A DNA stretch of 48,575 bases from Zetaproteobacteria bacterium. GTDB taxonomy: Bacteria; Pseudomonadota; Zetaproteobacteria; Mariprofundales; J009. A program made the translations under genes and the position numbers. The notes under the pieces are model-generated. The model was given only the letters and a program-made list of their open reading frames with translations, was not told the DNA's origin and ran no database searches. Below, piece by piece: positions 7,324 to 14,826 of the stretch. The stretch covers positions 1-48,575 of the forward strand of contig RFFX01000074.1 in NCBI GenBank assembly GCA_003696765.1, in the 5' to 3' direction. How positions within the stretch are numbered: position 1 is the stretch's first letter; every line of letters begins with the position of its first letter.

Positions 7324-7587
7324 CTACTCCTTCTGGAACCCTTCGATGACCGCATGCAGCTTGAAGGTGTACTGCATGATGATGCAGAACGCCACCCCGA
7401 AGATGATCATGATCCAGTCTGCAACCCCCTGATAGTTGAGGATGCTGTATGGATCCGTCCCCCACAGACCCGCGGTGTCCCACGGTGCACGCCCCACGGC
7501 CAACAGGAACGCACAGGTGAACACCGAGCCGTTGCCCATGCCGGTCGTCATCCCCAGGACGATGATCAGCCATATCGAACCCTTCAT
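7324..7587 (-). CDS. 87-residue two-helix membrane protein, first gene of the cbb3 operon
   Basis: The 87-residue protein has helices at about 5-30 and 56-74, separated by a loop containing APWDTAGLWGTDPYSILNYQ. The start at 7587 is supported by AAGGAGGG 6 bases upstream. It is the promoter-proximal gene of the operon that contains ccoN and ccoO. I do not recognise the family. A role as a subunit or assembly factor of the oxidase is inferred from its strict operon position. Confidence 0.75.
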   Translation of the reverse strand: MKGSIWLIIVLGMTTGMGNGSVFTCAFLLAVGRAPWDTAGLWGTDPYSILNYQGVADWIMIIFGVAFCIIMQYTFKLHAVIEGFQKE

Positions 7588-7635
7588 TCAGCCCTCCTTT
7601 TCCCTTGGTATGCCATCCAATGAATCCACGATGAA

Positions 7636-7649
7636 TGGATTTTAATCAA
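7636..7649 (-). promoter_or_regulatory. FNR/ANR-like box upstream of the cbb3 operon
   Basis: On the minus strand TTGATTAAAATCCA matches the FNR consensus TTGAT-N4-ATCAA at 8 of 10 positions. It lies about 49 bases before the start codon of the 87-aa gene. Oxygen-dependent control of cbb3 operons by FNR/ANR proteins is well established in proteobacteria. A minus-strand TTGACA also occurs at 7688-7683, but I see no convincing -10 with it. Confidence 0.45.
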
Positions 7650-7703
7650 GCCGGCGAACACTAGGACCGCGCCATCCGACTTGTCAACACCTCCCCCCGC
7701 CAT

Positions 7704-8498
7704 TCAGACCGCCACCGGCGCCTTGATGTGAGGGTGGAAGCGATACCCCTCCAGTCGGAAGTCGTCGTAACCGAATGAGAAGAGATCGGTCACCCCCGGG
7801 TTGAGCACCATGCGCGGCAACGGACGGGGGGTGCGCGTCAACTGCAACCGCGCCTGATCGAGGTGGTTGCGGTAGAGGTGGGCATCGCCCAGGGTATGGA
7901 TGAACTCGCCCGGGGCCAGACCGGTCACCTGCGCCACCATCATGGTCAGCAACGCATAGGAGGCGATGTTGAACGGCAGCCCGAGAAAGATGTCGGCGCT
8001 GCGCTGGTAGAGCTGGCAGGAGAGCCGCCCCCCGGCGACGTAGAACTGGAACAGGGTGTGGCAGGGGGGCAGCGCCATGCGCGGGATCTCGGCCACGTTC
8101 CACGCCGAGACGATCAGCCGCCGCGAGTCGGGGTTGCGACGGATCTGCTCCACCACCCCGGCGATCTGATCGATGGTGCGACCATCCGGCGCAGGCCAGG
8201 AGCGCCACTGCACGCCGTAGACCGGCCCCAGCTCGCCCTCCTCGTCGGCCCACTCGTCCCAGATGGAAACCCCATGCCGCTTGAGGTAGGCGATGTTGGA
8301 TGAGCCGCTCAGGAACCAGAGCAGCTCATGGATCACCGACTTGAGATGGATCTTCTTGGTGGTGACCAGCGGAAAGCCCTGCTGAAGATCGAAGCGCATC
8401 TGGTAGCCGAAGAGCGATCGGGTGCCGGTGCCGGTGCGATCCGGCTTCTCCACCCCCTCGTCGAGCACCCGGCGCATCAGCTCGAGATAGGCCTGCAC
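7704..8498 (-). CDS. thyA: Thymidylate synthase
   Basis: The 264-residue product has the same length as E. coli ThyA. It converts dUMP to dTMP using methylenetetrahydrofolate in the cytoplasm. Visible landmarks are [19 protein letters not shown] near the N-terminus, the catalytic-cysteine motif [13 protein letters not shown] around residue 146, [18 protein letters not shown], and the closing [10 protein letters not shown]. The start codon is GTG at 8498, preceded by GGGGGAAG. It is transcribed away from the EF-hand gene and toward the cbb3 operon promoter region. It appears to be a stand-alone housekeeping gene. Confidence 0.97.
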   Translation of the reverse strand: MQAYLELMRRVLDEGVEKPDRTGTGTRSLFGYQMRFDLQQGFPLVTTKKIHLKSVIHELLWFLSGSSNIAYLKRHGVSIWDEWADEEGELGPVYGVQWRSWPAPDGRTIDQIAGVVEQIRRNPDSRRLIVSAWNVAEIPRMALPPCHTLFQFYVAGGRLSCQLYQRSADIFLGLPFNIASYALLTMMVAQVTGLAPGEFIHTLGDAHLYRNHLDQARLQLTRTPRPLPRMVLNPGVTDLFSFGYDDFRLEGYRFHPHIKAPVAV

Positions 8499-8569
8499 GC
8501 CCGCTTCCCCCGCGCCCGCCCCGATCCTAGCCTGCGCGCGTCGCCCTGAAGATCACAAGGAGGCCACCC

Positions 8570-8860
8570 ATGCGCGCCATGCTATCCATCTCCCTGCTCG
8601 TTTGCATCGGGATCGCACTCCCCCCCGCCCCGGCCGGGGCCGCCCCCGGGGTGCGCGACCGAATCGTCGCCCGCTTCATGGAGCTCGACACCGACCACTC
8701 CGGTGCCGTCTCCCTCGACGAATACATGGCCATGGTCGCCCAACGCGCCGAGGAGCGCTTCCGGGCGATGGACACCAACCACGACGGCGTAGTCGACCCG
8801 GAGGAGCGCGCCGCCTTCTGGCGGAGGGAACAGGCGCGCTGGTACCGTCTCGATCGATGA
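8570..8860 (+). CDS. Secreted EF-hand calcium-binding protein
   Basis: The 96-residue protein has a signal peptide (about 1-24, ending PAGAA). Two EF-hand loops follow, DTDHSGAVSLDE and DTNHDGVVDPEE, each with the canonical D-x-D-x-S/D-G spacing and a terminal glutamate. It should be exported to the periplasm and bind calcium; the target is unknown. An AAGGAGG Shine-Dalgarno lies 6-12 bases before the ATG. Its stop codon TGA is the first three bases of a fragment of the multi-hairpin repeat. Confidence 0.85.
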   Translation: MRAMLSISLLVCIGIALPPAPAGAAPGVRDRIVARFMELDTDHSGAVSLDEYMAMVAQRAEERFRAMDTNHDGVVDPEERAAFWRREQARWYRLDR

Positions 8861-8886
8861 TCGGATCGCAAAAAGTCCGTCCGAGA
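8858..8886 (-). repeat. Multi-hairpin repeat, terminal fragment I
   Basis: TGATCGGATCGCAAAAAGTC at 8858-8877 matches the terminus and the first arm of hairpin 5 of full repeat copies, read in minus orientation. The second arm is missing. The sequence from about 8887 to 8990 shows only faint similarity (GCGGCCATGGAG at about 8916). The first TGA doubles as the stop codon of the EF-hand gene. The rest of the gap before the transketolase stop shows nothing I can identify. Confidence 0.6.
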
Positions 8887-8993
8887 ACGTGTTCGCCTCA
8901 GGGGAACAACGACGGGCGCGGCCATGGAGCGAGGCGGTGCGATCGGATTCCGCCCCGGTGCCCCGTGCCCCCACCGGGCACGACGGCGAACCG

Positions 8994-9947
8994 TCACCCC
9001 CGCCGCATCGACTCCGCCCCCCGGATGTGGCGGAGGTGCTCCTCCGCCTGATCGGCGATCCCTTCGGCCGACAAGCCGAAACAAGAGCGCGCGTAGCGGT
9101 GGCCGCCGGTGGTGTGGAGGAAGGCGTCGTCGGTGCCGAGGAGGCGCAACCGCCCCCGCATCGGGCCGCGCCCGGCCAGCCACTCGGCGACGGCCCCGCC
9201 GAGCCCTCCCAGCCGGCTGTGCTCCTCGGCCACCACCACGGCGTCGTACCGGGAGAAGATCGACTCCAGCCGCTCCCCATCGAGCGGCTTGACGGTATGA
9301 AAGCCCTCGACGGCAGCGGAGATCCCGCGCCGCTCCAGCAGCCCGGCCGCCTCGATCAGCACGGAAAGCAGCGTACCGGTGCCGATCAGAGAGAGGTCGC
9401 GCCCCCGACGTAGCGGGCGGGCCCGGCCGAGCCGGAACTCCGGTGCGTCGTCGGTGACCACCGGCTCCCCCTTCTTGCCGATCCGGATGTAGGCCGGCCC
9501 GCGCCGGGCGAGCAGCGCCCGCAACCCTTGCCGCAGCTCGGGCGCATCGGCCGGTGCGAAGACGGTCATCCCGGGAAGCACCCGCATGACGGCGAGATCC
9601 TCGCAGGAGTGGTGGGTCGGACCGAGCCGGGCGTAGGTGAGGCCGGCGCCGGCGCCGACGATGACCACCGGCAGGTGGTGGTAGCAGAGATCCACCCGGA
9701 TCTGTTCATAGCAGCGGTAGGTGGTGAACGGAGCGATGGTGTAGACCACCGGCCGCAGCGCGGAGAGCGCCATTCCGGCGGCCATCCCCATCATGTTGCC
9801 CTCGGCGATGCCGCAGTTGAAGAAACGGCCGGGGCAGTGCTGCTTGAACCGGTCGAACATCCGGTTGCCGATATCCCCCGACAGCAAGACGATGGAGGGA
9901 TCCTCCCCGGCCAGCCGGGTGAGCTCGTCGGCGAAGGCGTTCCTCAC
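8994..9947 (-). CDS. Transketolase, C-terminal subunit (split form)
   Basis: The 317-residue product starts at GTG 9947, which overlaps the stop of the N-terminal subunit gene as GTGA. It corresponds to the pyrimidine-binding and C-terminal domains of transketolase. NCGIAEGNMMGMAAGMAL carries the cofactor-activating glutamate, and AFADELTRLAGEDPSIVLLSGD is typical of the domain start. With its partner it should form a TPP-dependent two-carbon-transfer enzyme. It sits at the end of a surface-sugar gene cluster with a GmhA-like isomerase and HldE, so supplying sedoheptulose 7-phosphate or a related ketose is a plausible dedicated role. Confidence 0.9.
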   Translation of the reverse strand: MRNAFADELTRLAGEDPSIVLLSGDIGNRMFDRFKQHCPGRFFNCGIAEGNMMGMAAGMALSALRPVVYTIAPFTTYRCYEQIRVDLCYHHLPVVIVGAGAGLTYARLGPTHHSCEDLAVMRVLPGMTVFAPADAPELRQGLRALLARRGPAYIRIGKKGEPVVTDDAPEFRLGRARPLRRGRDLSLIGTGTLLSVLIEAAGLLERRGISAAVEGFHTVKPLDGERLESIFSRYDAVVVAEEHSRLGGLGGAVAEWLAGRGPMRGRLRLLGTDDAFLHTTGGHRYARSCFGLSAEGIADQAEEHLRHIRGAESMRRG

Positions 9948-10777
9948 CCGCCCGCCCCTCCATCGAGCTCGGCCAGCGCCGCCTCCAGCTCCTCCCCGGT
10001 GGGGATGCGGTAGTGCCAGTTGTTGTCGTCCTCCATGAAAGTGACCCCTTTCCCCTTGACGGTGCGGGCGATCACCGCCACCGGCCGGCGCGCGCCTGCC
10101 GCATCGGGCAGAAGCCGCCAGATCCCGGCCAACGCCGCCATGTCGTGGCCGTCGATCTCGACCACCCTCCAGCCGAAGGCCCGCCACTTCTCCGCCAATG
10201 GAGCGAGCGCCAGCACCTCATCGCTGCGGCCGGTGGCCTGCCAGCGGTTGTAGTCGACGATGACCATGAGATGACCCAGCCGCTGTGCCGCCGCGGTCAT
10301 CGCCGCCTCCCAGACGCTCCCCTCGTTGCACTCGCCGTCGCCCAGCAACGCCACCACCCGATAGGGGAGCCGCCGGATACGGGCGGCGAGCGCCATGCCC
10401 AGCGCGATGGGCAGACCGTGCCCGAGCGAGCCGGTCGCCGCCTCGACGCCGGGCACCTGCCCGGGAAGGGGGGGATGCTCGGCGAAGATGGCGCCCTCTC
10501 CGCCGTACTCCCCCAGTCGTGCCTCGGGAAAGAAACCGCGCAGGGCCAGCACCTGGAAGAGCGCCGGCGCGCCGTGCCCCTTGCTGAGCACGAACCGGTC
10601 GCGCCCGGGGTCGTCGGGTGCCTCGGGAGGGATGCGCAATCCATGGAAGTAGGCGGAAACCAGGATGTCGACGCAGGAGAGGCAGGAGCCCAGATGAGGG
10701 GTGGAGCTGCGGTGGGCGTTGATCACGATGCGGCGGCGAATCTCCCGCGCGATCTCTTCCAATCCGGCGGGGCTCAC
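9944..10777 (-). CDS. Transketolase, N-terminal subunit (split form)
   Basis: The 277-residue protein is the TPP pyrophosphate-binding half of transketolase. Visible features are HRSSTPHLGSCLSCVDIL near residue 22, LSKGHGAPALF, ATGSLGHGLPIALGMA, and the TPP/Mg motif GDGECNEGSVWEA ending in DYNRWQATG. Its start overlaps the SDR gene stop upstream (ATGA), and its stop overlaps the C-subunit start (GTGA), so the three are probably translated in a coupled way. Split transketolases are common in archaea and in bacterial polysaccharide clusters. The substrate here is not decided by the sequence. Confidence 0.9.
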   Translation of the reverse strand: MSPAGLEEIAREIRRRIVINAHRSSTPHLGSCLSCVDILVSAYFHGLRIPPEAPDDPGRDRFVLSKGHGAPALFQVLALRGFFPEARLGEYGGEGAIFAEHPPLPGQVPGVEAATGSLGHGLPIALGMALAARIRRLPYRVVALLGDGECNEGSVWEAAMTAAAQRLGHLMVIVDYNRWQATGRSDEVLALAPLAEKWRAFGWRVVEIDGHDMAALAGIWRLLPDAAGARRPVAVIARTVKGKGVTFMEDDNNWHYRIPTGEELEAALAELDGGAGG

Positions 10778-11763
10778 GGCTTGTGGATGTACTCGTCCGG
10801 CATCTCCAGGAGCACCGACTCCCAGCGGTCGACCCAGCCGATCACCTGCGCGACGCCCCGCTCCAGCGGAATCCGATCCTCCCAGCCGAGTGCCCGCAGC
10901 TTCGTGCTGTCGAGCAGGTAGGCGCCATCCTTGCCCGGCCGCTCGGGGGCGGGCTCGACCACCTCGTCGAACGCCGCACCCATCATCCGGCAGATACGCT
11001 CCACCAGCTCCCGGATGGTCACCACCTGCCGGGTGGCGATGTGATAGATCTCCCCAGGCTGGGCATCGCGCATGATCCGCAGCGTGGCGCGGCAGACGTC
11101 ATCGATATGGATGAAGGAGCGGCGGGAACGGCCGCCTCCGTCCAGCCGCAGACGCTTCCCCTTCCGGATGGAGAGGATGGTCTTGGGGATGATCCGGTAG
11201 AGCTGCTGCCCCGGTCCGTAGACGTTGGCCGCGCGCGTGAAGAGGACGGGAACGCGCCAGAGGTCGAAGCAGGCTTTGAGGTGCATGTCCGCGGCGGCCC
11301 GGGATACGGCATAGGGGGTGCTGGGGCGATACACGGTTCCCTCCCGCACCTCCCCCTTGCAGTCGCCGTAGACCTCGGGCGTCGAGATATGGATGTACCG
11401 CTTCAGAAAGTCGCAGCGGCGCAACACCTCGTGCAGCCGGGCGATGGCGAGCACGTTGGTCGTGTACCAGTGGTCGGGATGCTCCCAGCTCTGGGCCACC
11501 ATGCTCTGCGCGGCGAAGTTGACCACGTAGTCGGGGCGGAATTCGTGGATCAGCGCCGCGATCTCATCGAGATGATGGTTGAGATCGTAGCGGTGGAAGG
11601 AGAACGGCGCATCGTGCCGCCGCCATCGGTAGGGCAGGAAGGCCTCGTGCGGCTGGGGCGAGCGGCTGACGCCGACCACCGCATACCCCTCGGCCAGCGC
11701 CGCATCGACGAAGCTGGCGCCGGAGAAGGAGTTGCTGCCGAGTACGAGGATGCGCCCGATCAC
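10774..11763 (-). CDS. NAD-dependent epimerase/dehydratase (extended SDR)
   Basis: The 329-residue protein has an N-terminal Rossmann motif GSNSFSG (about 8-14), NFAAQS, ISTPEVYGD, and the C-terminal sugar-nucleotide half with HIDDVCRA. It resembles dTDP-glucose 4,6-dehydratase and GDP-mannose 4,6-dehydratase relatives. The catalytic YxxxK is replaced by YAVSR (Tyr151, Arg155). This is unusual and could reflect a lineage variant or altered chemistry. The gene lies between a full repeat copy and the transketolase N-subunit gene, which it overlaps. Its substrate is probably an NDP-sugar of the same cluster. Confidence 0.85.
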   Translation of the reverse strand: MIGRILVLGSNSFSGASFVDAALAEGYAVVGVSRSPQPHEAFLPYRWRRHDAPFSFHRYDLNHHLDEIAALIHEFRPDYVVNFAAQSMVAQSWEHPDHWYTTNVLAIARLHEVLRRCDFLKRYIHISTPEVYGDCKGEVREGTVYRPSTPYAVSRAAADMHLKACFDLWRVPVLFTRAANVYGPGQQLYRIIPKTILSIRKGKRLRLDGGGRSRRSFIHIDDVCRATLRIMRDAQPGEIYHIATRQVVTIRELVERICRMMGAAFDEVVEPAPERPGKDGAYLLDSTKLRALGWEDRIPLERGVAQVIGWVDRWESVLLEMPDEYIHKP

Positions 11764-11791
11764 GCCGCCCCCTCCCGTCGTCCGTCAGACA

Positions 11792-11948
11792 TGATGGTTT
11801 CGCAAGCAACCATCATCGCGGGCACGGACGGCCGCGCAGATCAAGAGCTCGCGTGGGCAAGCGATGGATTTGTACGGGGATCGAAGAGCGCGCCCCTCGA
11901 TCCCCGTCAAGCAAAAAGCCCACGGATGGACTTGTTGCGATTCCATCA
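11792..11948 (+). mobile_element. Multi-hairpin MITE-like element, full copy A (157 bp)
   Basis: Begins TGATGGTTTCGCAAGC and ends TTGCGATTCCATCA; these termini are imperfect inverted repeats of each other (12 of 14). The internal order is hairpin 1 (ATGATGG...CCATCAT), hairpin 2 (GGGC/GGCC-type arms), an eroded hairpin 3, hairpin 4 (GGGGATCGA and TCGATCCCC) and hairpin 5 (GCAAAAAG...CTTGTTGC). The flanking tetranucleotides GACA and GGCA are a 3-of-4 match, possibly a decayed target duplication. The last three bases (complement TGA) are the stop codon of the sulfotransferase gene. Confidence 0.85.
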
Positions 11949-12626
11949 GGCATAACCCAGCAGGGAGAGGACGTCGTGGAACCGCTCGTCGAAGAGCTCG
12001 TCCAGCCCCTGCTCGATCCGGTCGAGCGATTGCATGCTCTTCGGGGTATGGCCTGATTGGCTCTCGATGAAGACCCGGATCCGGTCCATGCGGATCTCCT
12101 CGTCGGGGGTGAGAAACCGGGCGAGGCGCACCAGCTCCCGTTCGGTATCGCGAATCAGCGACTCATAACGAAACAGGCAATGGGCATGGTCGGCCGAGCG
12201 GGCCAACCATGAGGCGACGTTCTCGACCCAGTTGCCCATCCCCATCGCCTTCCACCTCGGATCACCCATGTTCTGAATGAACGCCCTGGCATAGGCCGCG
12301 TCACTCTCGATCTCCATCGTCTTCTCGTCCTTGTGGTACTGCAGACAGCTCAACAACACATCCTTCGGATACCGGCAGAAATAGATGATCCCCGCGGTAC
12401 GGGAGAAGTATGGATGTTGCGGGGAGAGGACGAAATGACTCTTGCACAGAATCGAACCGTCGTAGTTCTCGTTCAGCCCCCGACCCATCGGCAAGAGCTC
12501 ATGCAGATCGGGGCAGACCTGGCGGACCATCTCGTCCCCGAATATTCCGGTCAGATAGTAGCTGATGAACCGCCGCATCCACGAGTTCCCGGAACGGGGG
12601 TAGCTTGCCACCCAAACGACATTCAT
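11946..12626 (-). CDS. Sulfotransferase
   Basis: The 226-residue protein has the 5'-phosphosulfate-binding P-loop ASYPRSGNSWMRRF at about 7-20 and a 3'-phosphate-binding-type stretch around CRYPKDVLLSC and FRYESL. These are hallmarks of PAPS-dependent sulfotransferases. It probably sulfates a sugar or glycan made by this cluster, in the cytoplasm, and a PAPS-forming kinase gene (cysC) lies at 36758. The coding region is bounded exactly by two repeat copies: the A of its ATG is the terminal base of copy E, and its TGA stop is the terminal triplet of copy A. It appears less GC-rich than its neighbours by eye. Confidence 0.88.
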   Translation of the reverse strand: MNVVWVASYPRSGNSWMRRFISYYLTGIFGDEMVRQVCPDLHELLPMGRGLNENYDGSILCKSHFVLSPQHPYFSRTAGIIYFCRYPKDVLLSCLQYHKDEKTMEIESDAAYARAFIQNMGDPRWKAMGMGNWVENVASWLARSADHAHCLFRYESLIRDTERELVRLARFLTPDEEIRMDRIRVFIESQSGHTPKSMQSLDRIEQGLDELFDERFHDVLSLLGYA

Positions 12627-12794
12627 GATGAAATCGCAAAAATTCCCTCCATGGACTTTTTGCTTGGGCGGCGATCGAAGAACGCGGTCTTAGATCGCCT
12701 TACAAATCAATCGCTTGCTTACGCAGACCCTTGATTTGCGCGGCCGTCCGTGGCCGCGAATGCCGGTGCCGCAACAAAGCGGCGCCGTGCCTCA
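12626..12794 (-). repeat. Multi-hairpin element, diverged copy E
   Basis: In minus orientation, beginning TGATGAAATCGCAAAAA. Hairpin 5 (GCAAAAATTCC...GGACTTTTTGC), hairpin 4 (GGCGATCGA...AGATCGCC), hairpin 3 with outer stem CAAATCAA/TTGATTTG, and hairpin 2 (CGCGGCC...GGCCGCG) are clear to about 12755. The last hairpin (GGTGCCGC/GCGGCGCC) is diverged and longer. The right limit at 12794 is tentative; if correct, the terminal TCA is the HldE stop codon. The left terminal T is the complement of the A in the sulfotransferase ATG. Confidence 0.7.
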
Positions 12795-14258
12795 GCCCCC
12801 ATCGCCATCCACCACCGCATGCCGCATCAAGGTGGTGTGCAGCTCGTCGGTGGAGAGCGGCGCATTGCCCAGCCGCCCCACCTGGATGGCGGCGGCGAGG
12901 GATCCGATGCAGGCGGCCTCCCAGATATCGCCGCCCACGGCCAGGGTCATGGCGGCGGCGATGAGCAGGCTGTCCCCGGCACCGGCGACGTCGCGCGGTG
13001 CGCGGTTCAACGCCGGGATACGGTCGGTCTGCCACTCGCTGCTGCTCTGGATGCAGGCATGGACCAGCACCCCCTCCTCGCCGAGCTTGAGCAACACGTT
13101 GCGCGCCTGCGCCCGACGGCGCAGCTGTTCGGCCAGCACCACCAGTCCATCCTCATGGTTGCGCGTACTGATCCGCGCCTCCGCCTCCGTAGGGGTGATC
13201 AGCTCCATCCGGCGAAAGCGCCCGATATCCCCGATCTGGGAGGAGGACTGGCTGTCAGCGGCCATCATGACGCCAGATGCGGCGGCACGGTCGATCGTCC
13301 AGTCGACCAGCGCCTGCGGCAGGCAACCGTAGTTGAAGTCGGAGAAGACCAGAAGATCGCAATCGGCCAGGGCGCGCCGGAGCCGCTGCTTCATCCGCTG
13401 CTGCAGACGGGAGGAGATCGGGCTCTGGTGAAGGTGGCTGACGCGCAGCAGACACTTCCCCCGGCTGCGGTAGCGCTGCTTGAGGGTGGTGGGACGGCTG
13501 TTGTCCCGGAGCAAATGGCAACGGACCTGCATCCCCTCCAGCCGGCGCCGGGCAAAACGGCGCACGGCGTCGTTGCCGGTCACCGACACGAAGTCGGTAT
13601 GCGCCCCCAACCCGGCGGCGTGGCCGGCGACGATCCCCGCCCCGCCGACGAAACGGACGGAGTCGATCGGGGTGACCACCACGGTGGGATCCTCCTGCGA
13701 CATCCCCAGCGGCTGGCAGGTGATGTACTCGTCGACGATCAGGTCGCCGAAGACGCAGACACGCAAGCCGGCGAAGGAGCGGATCAGCTCCGCCAACCCC
13801 TCGACCGTGATGCCGTGCCGCTCCATGAAATCCCGCGGCAGCCGGATGGCCGGGCGCTCGGCCAGGGTGAACTCCTGCCGGATCAGATCGATGGAGGAGA
13901 AGACCACCTCGCCGGAGCTGAAGAGCAGCACCCCGCCGTAGCGGTCGACGGCGGCCTGCTCGACGTTGTACCGCCCCTCGTACTCCCGCCCCTTGACCAC
14001 CACATCGGGGCGGAGCCGCCCGATCACCGCCTCGACGGCCTCGTCGAAGATGAATGCCTCGTCGACCCAACTGATGCTCTCCACCCCCTCCAGCCGCAAC
14101 TGCTGCGGCACGTGGGCCCCCTCACCGGCGATGCGGTCGCTGGCCACACCAACGATCAACCGATCCCCGCACTCCCGGGCGAAACGAAGCAGCCGAAGGT
14201 GGCCGGGATGGAGCACATTGAAGTTGCCCGAGACGAAGACGCTCTTCGGCCGGGACAC
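12792..14258 (-). CDS. hldE: Bifunctional heptose kinase/nucleotidyltransferase (HldE-like) with swapped domain order
   Basis: The 488-residue protein has a nucleotidyltransferase domain first (about 1-135, VSGNFNVLHPGHLRLL with HxGH at 17-20). A PfkB/ribokinase-type sugar kinase domain follows (about 165-480, GDLIVDEYITC, GGAGIVAGHA, and the catalytic-base motif AGAGDS with Asp429). E. coli HldE has the kinase first and the transferase last, so the order is reversed here. The expected reactions are phosphorylation of heptose 7-phosphate at C1 and nucleotidyl transfer to give an NDP-heptose. It follows the GmhA-like gene by 3 bases. Whether the sugar is exactly a heptose is inferred from the neighbours. 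Confidence 0.87.
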   Translation of the reverse strand: MSRPKSVFVSGNFNVLHPGHLRLLRFARECGDRLIVGVASDRIAGEGAHVPQQLRLEGVESISWVDEAFIFDEAVEAVIGRLRPDVVVKGREYEGRYNVEQAAVDRYGGVLLFSSGEVVFSSIDLIRQEFTLAERPAIRLPRDFMERHGITVEGLAELIRSFAGLRVCVFGDLIVDEYITCQPLGMSQEDPTVVVTPIDSVRFVGGAGIVAGHAAGLGAHTDFVSVTGNDAVRRFARRRLEGMQVRCHLLRDNSRPTTLKQRYRSRGKCLLRVSHLHQSPISSRLQQRMKQRLRRALADCDLLVFSDFNYGCLPQALVDWTIDRAAASGVMMAADSQSSSQIGDIGRFRRMELITPTEAEARISTRNHEDGLVVLAEQLRRRAQARNVLLKLGEEGVLVHACIQSSSEWQTDRIPALNRAPRDVAGAGDSLLIAAAMTLAVGGDIWEAACIGSLAAAIQVGRLGNAPLSTDELHTTLMRHAVVDGDGG

Positions 14259-14261
14259 CGC

Positions 14262-14822
14262 CTACCCCCCCTCCCCGCCGCCGCGGGCCAGCCGCCGCGC
14301 CAGCATGTGGCCGACGACCAGCTGGAGATCCTCGGCCAGCTGCATGTCGTCCACCGGGAAGTGGACGACGACGTCGGCCAGCTCCCGCGCACGACCGCCG
14401 TCGAAGCCGACGATGGCGGCGCTCTTCGCCCCCAGCGCCCGCGCCCGATCGATGGCCCGGACGATGTTCTCCGAATCGCCGCTGCCGGAGAGGGCGATCA
14501 GGAGATCCCCCCGCCCGGCCTGCGCCGCCAGCTGCCGGGCGAAGATCTCCTCGTAGGCGACATCGTTGGCGATGCAGGTGACCAGCGCGATGTTGGCGCT
14601 GAGCGCATCCGCCCGCACCGCAGGCACGACGGGGGCGTAGAGCAGATCGTTGGCGATATGGACGGCGTTGGCCGCACTGCCGCCGTTGCCGCAGAGAAAG
14701 ATCCGCCCCGCCCGCAGGCGCGTCTCCTCCACCGCACGGGTCAGCGCCATCAGGCACCCCCAGTCGAAGCCGGCGAGCAGCGCGCTCAGCCGATCGGCGT
14801 AGCTCCGGTAGAAGGTGGGCAT
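14262..14822 (-). CDS. gmhA: SIS-domain phosphoheptose isomerase-like protein
   Basis: The 186-residue protein is close to the length of GmhA (about 190). A single SIS domain is visible, with RIFLCGNGGSAANAVHIAND (about 40-59) and LIALSGSGDSENIVRAID. GmhA converts sedoheptulose 7-phosphate to D-glycero-D-manno-heptose 7-phosphate, the first committed step of ADP- or GDP-heptose synthesis. It lies 3 bases before the HldE-like gene and 4 bases after an SDR gene. The transketolase pair in the same cluster could supply its substrate. Another SIS sugar-phosphate isomerase activity cannot be excluded. Confidence 0.8.
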   Translation of the reverse strand: MPTFYRSYADRLSALLAGFDWGCLMALTRAVEETRLRAGRIFLCGNGGSAANAVHIANDLLYAPVVPAVRADALSANIALVTCIANDVAYEEIFARQLAAQAGRGDLLIALSGSGDSENIVRAIDRARALGAKSAAIVGFDGGRARELADVVVHFPVDDMQLAEDLQLVVGHMLARRLARGGGEGG

Positions 14823-14826
14823 CGGA

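Noticed and set aside
5676-7349. 557-codon plus-strand frame opposite ccoN
   Set aside because: The frame is a shadow of a membrane protein gene; the product is extremely H/D/R-rich with no domain.
11792-12794. Short array of similar repeats considered as CRISPR
   Set aside because: The repeated units are different hairpins in fixed order, with no identical repeats separated by unique spacers, and no cas genes are present.
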